Source: Anaerolineales bacterium (GTDB lineage: Bacteria > Chloroflexota > Anaerolineae > Anaerolineales > Villigracilaceae). Taken from it: 38,029 nt of DNA. The notes beneath the pieces are model-generated. The model ran no database searches. It was given only the letters and a program-made list of their open reading frames with translations, and was not told the origin of the DNA. The DNA is taken from NCBI GenBank assembly GCA_016928525.1, contig JAFGKO010000367.1:1-38029 (forward strand). Direction: 5' to 3'. The position numbers were made by a program, and so were the translations under genes. Shown one piece after another: positions 34,973 to 38,029 of this stretch (positions are counted from its first letter, which is position 1; every line of letters begins with the position of its first letter).

Positions 34973-35260
34973 ATGAAAGTTACCCTTCACACGATTTTGG
35001 GAATTAAAGAGGTCATCGGCCAACGACTGACCGAAATCGAACTTCCCAATGGTTCGACAATAGAGAATTTCCTTTCGTACTTGAAGGAAAGGTGGGGAAA
35101 TGGGCTATCCAACCGCCTTTTTCACCCCGATAACGACGCCGTTCTTCCTTATGTACGGATCATGGTCAACGGGCAGACCATTGACTTTCTTGAAGGCATG
35201 GAGACGCCCCTTAAGGAGGGAGATGAAGTCCTGATCCCGCCGCCTGCCTCTGGCGGGTAG
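34973..35260 (+). CDS. MoaD/ThiS-like small protein paired with the second AOR
   Basis: A 95-residue beta-grasp protein ending PPASGG, with the conserved LKEGDEVLIPPPASGG strand and tail. It is longer than the first MoaD-like protein and has a different core, but the same position after an AOR gene. A GAG element lies close to the ATG and the gap to the AOR stop is only 11 bases, so translational coupling is likely. Confidence 0.87.
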   Translation: MKVTLHTILGIKEVIGQRLTEIELPNGSTIENFLSYLKERWGNGLSNRLFHPDNDAVLPYVRIMVNGQTIDFLEGMETPLKEGDEVLIPPPASGG

Positions 35261-35323
35261 GTCCATGTGTACAGTGAAGGCCTACGCTGTCTATACCAAT
35301 ATATTGAATAGGAGCATGAAATC

Positions 35324-35407
35324 ATGGCATCCAATCCCACGAAAGTGGGCAAGAATCTATTAAGGAACAACATGAAAATGTATTCAAAAGGAGCTGGAAA
35401 TGTTTAA
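35324..35407 (+). CDS. Possible 27-residue leader peptide overlapping the thiolase start
   Basis: An ATG with GGAG about nine bases upstream opens a short frame that runs to a TAA eight bases inside the thiolase gene. Its sequence is basic (10 Lys/Arg/Asn-rich positions). A stable hairpin CCCAC-GAAA-GTGGG at 35335-35348 lies within it. This could couple translation or control the thiolase, or be chance. Not recognised. Confidence 0.3.
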   Translation: MASNPTKVGKNLLRNNMKMYSKGAGNV

Positions 35408-36590
35408 GAACGTATATGTTCCCTATAAAGGATACTGGAGCTCGCCTTTTTGCCGTTGGCAGGGATCGCTGCAAAATCAGCATGCCGTAGAGCTGGCGGC
35501 TGCCACAGCGAAACGATTCTTTGAATTGCGCGGGATCACGCCTGACATCTTCGATGGAATCGTCTTCGGCGCAACCGTTCCCCAAAAAATGTGGTTTTAT
35601 GATGCCCCCTGGTTTGCCACGCTGATCGGCAATCCGAATATCGGCGGCCCCCGAGTCGCCCAGGCGTGCGCCACCTCCACGGTTTCTATCAATGTTGCCG
35701 CATCTTTCATTGAGGTGGGAAGCAACGCCAATGTGCTGGTGGCTACCTGTGACCGAACATCGAATTGCCCGAACATCCTCTGGCCGAATCCTTCAGGCCT
35801 CGGCGGAAAGCCGGACTTCGAGAGCTGGATGGTGGACGGTTTCAACTTCGAACCGACCGGCGACACTGGCCCCTTGGGCACGGCCAACAATGTCGTGAAG
35901 GAGCACGGCATCACCCGTGAAGAATCCGATGCCCTGGTTCTCGATCGATACATGAAGTACACGATGTCGACGGCGGATGACCGCAAATTTCAGAAACGCT
36001 ATATGATTCCCGTGGAAGTCAGGCTCTCCAAGAAACAGACCATCCTTGTGGAAGAGGATGAAGGGATTACCCCCTGTACCGCCGAGGGCCTGGCAGGGTT
36101 GAAAACGATGGGCCCGGATTCTATCATTACCGTTGGAGCCCAAACCCATGCGGCCGACGGGAATGCCGGGATGATCGTCACCACAAAGGAGAAAGCGGAT
36201 GAGCTTTCCGCCGACAAGGCCGTGACCATTCAAATTCTTTCTTATGGATTTGCGCGTGCCAAAAAAGCGCACATGCCTGACGCTCCAGTCCCGGCATCGA
36301 AGCAGGCGTTGGAAAGGGCGGGCATAGCGGTGTCCGATCTTGCGGCAGTTAAAACCCATAACCCGTTTTCCGTTAACGATATCGTCATGAGAAAAGAGAT
36401 GGGGATCGACGACAGGATATTCAACAATTACGGAAGCTCTCTGATTTTTGGACACCCTCAAGGGTCCACCGTCATGAGATTGGCCATTGAACTGATCGAG
36501 GAATTGGTTCTAAAAGGCGGCGGTTATGGACTGGTAGCCGGTTGCGCGGCAGGCGATTCAGGAGCCGCCCTGGTTATCAAGGTAAATTAA
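35400..36590 (+). CDS. Thiolase (acetyl-CoA acyltransferase family)
   Basis: A 396-residue thiolase that cleaves or forms 3-oxoacyl-CoA. The nucleophile is Cys90 in VAQACATS. The second active-site motif has His352 in FGHPQGST (usually GHPIGAS), and the acid/base Cys382 sits in GCAAGDSG (usually CxGGG-type). NPFSVND replaces the usual NEAFA-like loop. All catalytic residues remain, but the surroundings are divergent, pointing to an unusual acyl group. AGGAG lies six bases before the ATG, within the short overlapping frame. Confidence 0.92.
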   Translation: MFKNVYVPYKGYWSSPFCRWQGSLQNQHAVELAAATAKRFFELRGITPDIFDGIVFGATVPQKMWFYDAPWFATLIGNPNIGGPRVAQACATSTVSINVAASFIEVGSNANVLVATCDRTSNCPNILWPNPSGLGGKPDFESWMVDGFNFEPTGDTGPLGTANNVVKEHGITREESDALVLDRYMKYTMSTADDRKFQKRYMIPVEVRLSKKQTILVEEDEGITPCTAEGLAGLKTMGPDSIITVGAQTHAADGNAGMIVTTKEKADELSADKAVTIQILSYGFARAKKAHMPDAPVPASKQALERAGIAVSDLAAVKTHNPFSVNDIVMRKEMGIDDRIFNNYGSSLIFGHPQGSTVMRLAIELIEELVLKGGGYGLVAGCAAGDSGAALVIKVN

Positions 36591-36604
36591 TAAGGAAATA
36601 TCCA

Positions 36605-38029
36605 ATGAAGAAAAACGACAACCTCTACCCAAGCCTTTATAATCCCTTCCTCATTCGTCCCACCCGGCCGATACCCGAAGAGATGGCAGTGATCGGTGCC
36701 GGGAATATCGGTCCGGATATCGCCTATTCTCTGCGGACCGGTCTTCCGGAGAAGAAACTGTACCTTGTGGATGTGGTTGAAGAACCTCTCAAGAGAGCAA
36801 AGGAACGGTTTGAAGAATATGCAAAAAAAGGGGTAGAGAAGAAGATGCTGCGCCCCGAGCAGGTCGAAGCCATCCTGGGTAATATCGTATACACCACGGA
36901 TTACGATAGTCTTAAGAATTGTGGCCTGGTCATAGAAGCGGCAACGGAAAACCTAGAGCTGAAGAAGAAAATCCTTTCAACCGTCGAATCGATTGTCGGA
37001 AAGGATGCAATCATAACGTCCAACACCAGTGGCATGACGGCGGATATGATCTTCAGCCATTTGAAACACCCCGAAAGGACCACTATCACCCACTTTTTCG
37101 CGCCAGCGTGGCGTAGCATGGGGGTCGAGGTAATCAACTGGGAAGGTGCGGATAAGAGCGTCGTCGATTTTCTCCTCTGGTTCTTGGCCCAGATCGGAAA
37201 AACACCGGTGGTTGCCCGGAGCGTCTTTTCCTTTATTCTTAACCGGCTATTTGAAACGTGGGCGAGTGAAACCGCATGGATGCTGGAACGGGCTACCAGC
37301 AAGGAAATCGATTACGTTAGCGAAGAGTTTCTTGGCGCCGGACCTTTTTTTGTGACGAGCATGGGCGGCGGTAATCCGCTGACATTTGCATCCCAGACCC
37401 GCAGAATGGCTGAAAGAGAAGCCTATGCGCCAACCCGGATACTGCTGTCCGTAGAAAAATGGGCTGTTAACAAACCCGGCACCAAGGTCGAAGTGCCCCC
37501 TGATCTTGCGGAGTGGATCAGGATGCGCTTTCTGGGATCTGTCTTCTCCCAGTGTTTCGACATTGTGGACAGGAATATCGGCACCCGCAGCGATCTCAAT
37601 TTTGGCAGCGTGATCGCCCTCGCGTATAAGAAAGGCGTACTTGACCTTATGACCGATCTGGGCGCTGAAGGGGTTAACAGTATTATGCAGAAGTTCAATG
37701 CCGAGCGCTCCGGTTTTCCGCAACCTACGAAACCCATTGAAGAGTATTTTGATTTCCCGCGGGATATCCTGGTCGACCAGATCGATGGGGTAACCATTCT
37801 CACAATACGGAGGCCTCAGGCGGCCAATGCACTGAGTGACCACACCTGTAATGAAATACTCGCCGAACTGAAAAGGGGTAAAGAAGATCTATCCGTGAAA
37901 GGATTCGTGATCACCGGTTACGGCCCCAAGGCCTTTTGCGCTGGCGCCGATATCGGCGGGTTTGTCGCTACCTTCGGCAACCATGAGAAGGGCCAGGCAT
38001 TGTCACGCGGAAATTCGAAAGTCCTGGAG
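36605..38029 (+). CDS. 3-hydroxyacyl-CoA dehydrogenase / enoyl-CoA hydratase fusion (partial)
   Basis: The open frame starts at ATG 36605 (AAGGA upstream) and runs past the right edge; 475 residues are visible. The first part is a 3-hydroxyacyl-CoA dehydrogenase with NAD loop GAGNIG (residues about 32-37) and catalytic His in THFFAPAW...GVEVI. The second part begins near residue 385 and is an enoyl-CoA hydratase with KAFCAGADIGGF. The order dehydrogenase-then-hydratase is the reverse of FadB/FadJ and resembles archaeal bifunctional crotonyl-CoA hydratase/3-hydroxybutyryl-CoA dehydrogenases. The C-terminus is not in the window. Confidence 0.92.
   Translation, partial: MKKNDNLYPSLYNPFLIRPTRPIPEEMAVIGAGNIGPDIAYSLRTGLPEKKLYLVDVVEEPLKRAKERFEEYAKKGVEKKMLRPEQVEAILGNIVYTTDYDSLKNCGLVIEAATENLELKKKILSTVESIVGKDAIITSNTSGMTADMIFSHLKHPERTTITHFFAPAWRSMGVEVINWEGADKSVVDFLLWFLAQIGKTPVVARSVFSFILNRLFETWASETAWMLERATSKEIDYVSEEFLGAGPFFVTSMGGGNPLTFASQTRRMAEREAYAPTRILLSVEKWAVNKPGTKVEVPPDLAEWIRMRFLGSVFSQCFDIVDRNIGTRSDLNFGSVIALAYKKGVLDLMTDLGAEGVNSIMQKFNAERSGFPQPTKPIEEYFDFPRDILVDQIDGVTILTIRRPQAANALSDHTCNEILAELKRGKEDLSVKGFVITGYGPKAFCAGADIGGFVATFGNHEKGQALSRGNSKVLE

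Noticed and set aside
1..38029. CRISPR arrays, tRNA or rRNA genes, transposases, phage genes
   Set aside because: No regularly spaced repeats, cloverleaf-like sequence, rRNA-like stretch or mobile-element protein was seen on reading both strands.

Overview
The window looks like a chromosomal piece of an anaerobic, probably Chloroflexota (Anaerolineae-like) bacterium. That assignment is inference: it rests on the mixture of anaerobic enzyme families (corrinoid methyltransferase with its ATP-dependent reactivator, two aldehyde:ferredoxin oxidoreductases, family III CoA-transferases) and on the style of the housekeeping genes. No rRNA, tRNA, CRISPR array, transposase or phage gene was seen.

Positions 1-10.3 kb are mostly housekeeping and envelope genes: the tail of an unknown gene, a small membrane protein on the minus strand, a very unusual 1431-residue fusion (dephospho-CoA-kinase-like, two peptide-ABC-permease domains, M28-peptidase-like), a cysteine desulfurase followed by the tRNA thiolase mnmA, a small membrane protein, then a tightly coupled DedA / DUF368 / VanZ-like trio and an FmdB-type zinc ribbon. 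A strong bidirectional terminator at 10344-10388 closes this block.

Positions 10.4-38 kb form one catabolic island. A RACo-type corrinoid activator runs leftward. A canonical sigma70-like promoter with two tandem TGAA-N4-TTCA palindromes at its start point fires rightward into an FAD oxidase / CCG iron-sulfur protein / FAD oxidase triad, a B12-binding corrinoid protein, a uroporphyrinogen-decarboxylase-fold methyltransferase, an aryl-alcohol-dehydrogenase-like zinc enzyme, an aldehyde:ferredoxin oxidoreductase (AOR) with a MoaD-like partner, a complete branched-chain-type ABC importer (livK-H-M-G-F order), an SDR, a MoaF-like protein and a C_GCxxG_C_C protein. A TetR regulator follows, then two CaiB-type CoA-transferases, a second AOR with its own MoaD-like partner, a thiolase, and a 3-hydroxyacyl-CoA dehydrogenase/enoyl-CoA hydratase fusion that runs off the right edge.

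Read together, the island can import an organic substrate, remove a methyl group onto a corrinoid protein, oxidise alcohol to aldehyde to acid with low-potential electrons going to ferredoxin, activate the acid by CoA transfer, and shorten it by beta-oxidation. A methoxylated aromatic or aryl-alkyl compound would fit, but the substrate is not proven by the sequence. The most unusual items are the four-part fusion protein with degraded active sites at both ends, the methyltransferase lacking the usual His-X-Cys zinc motif, and the CoA-transferase pair in which one member lacks the catalytic aspartate.
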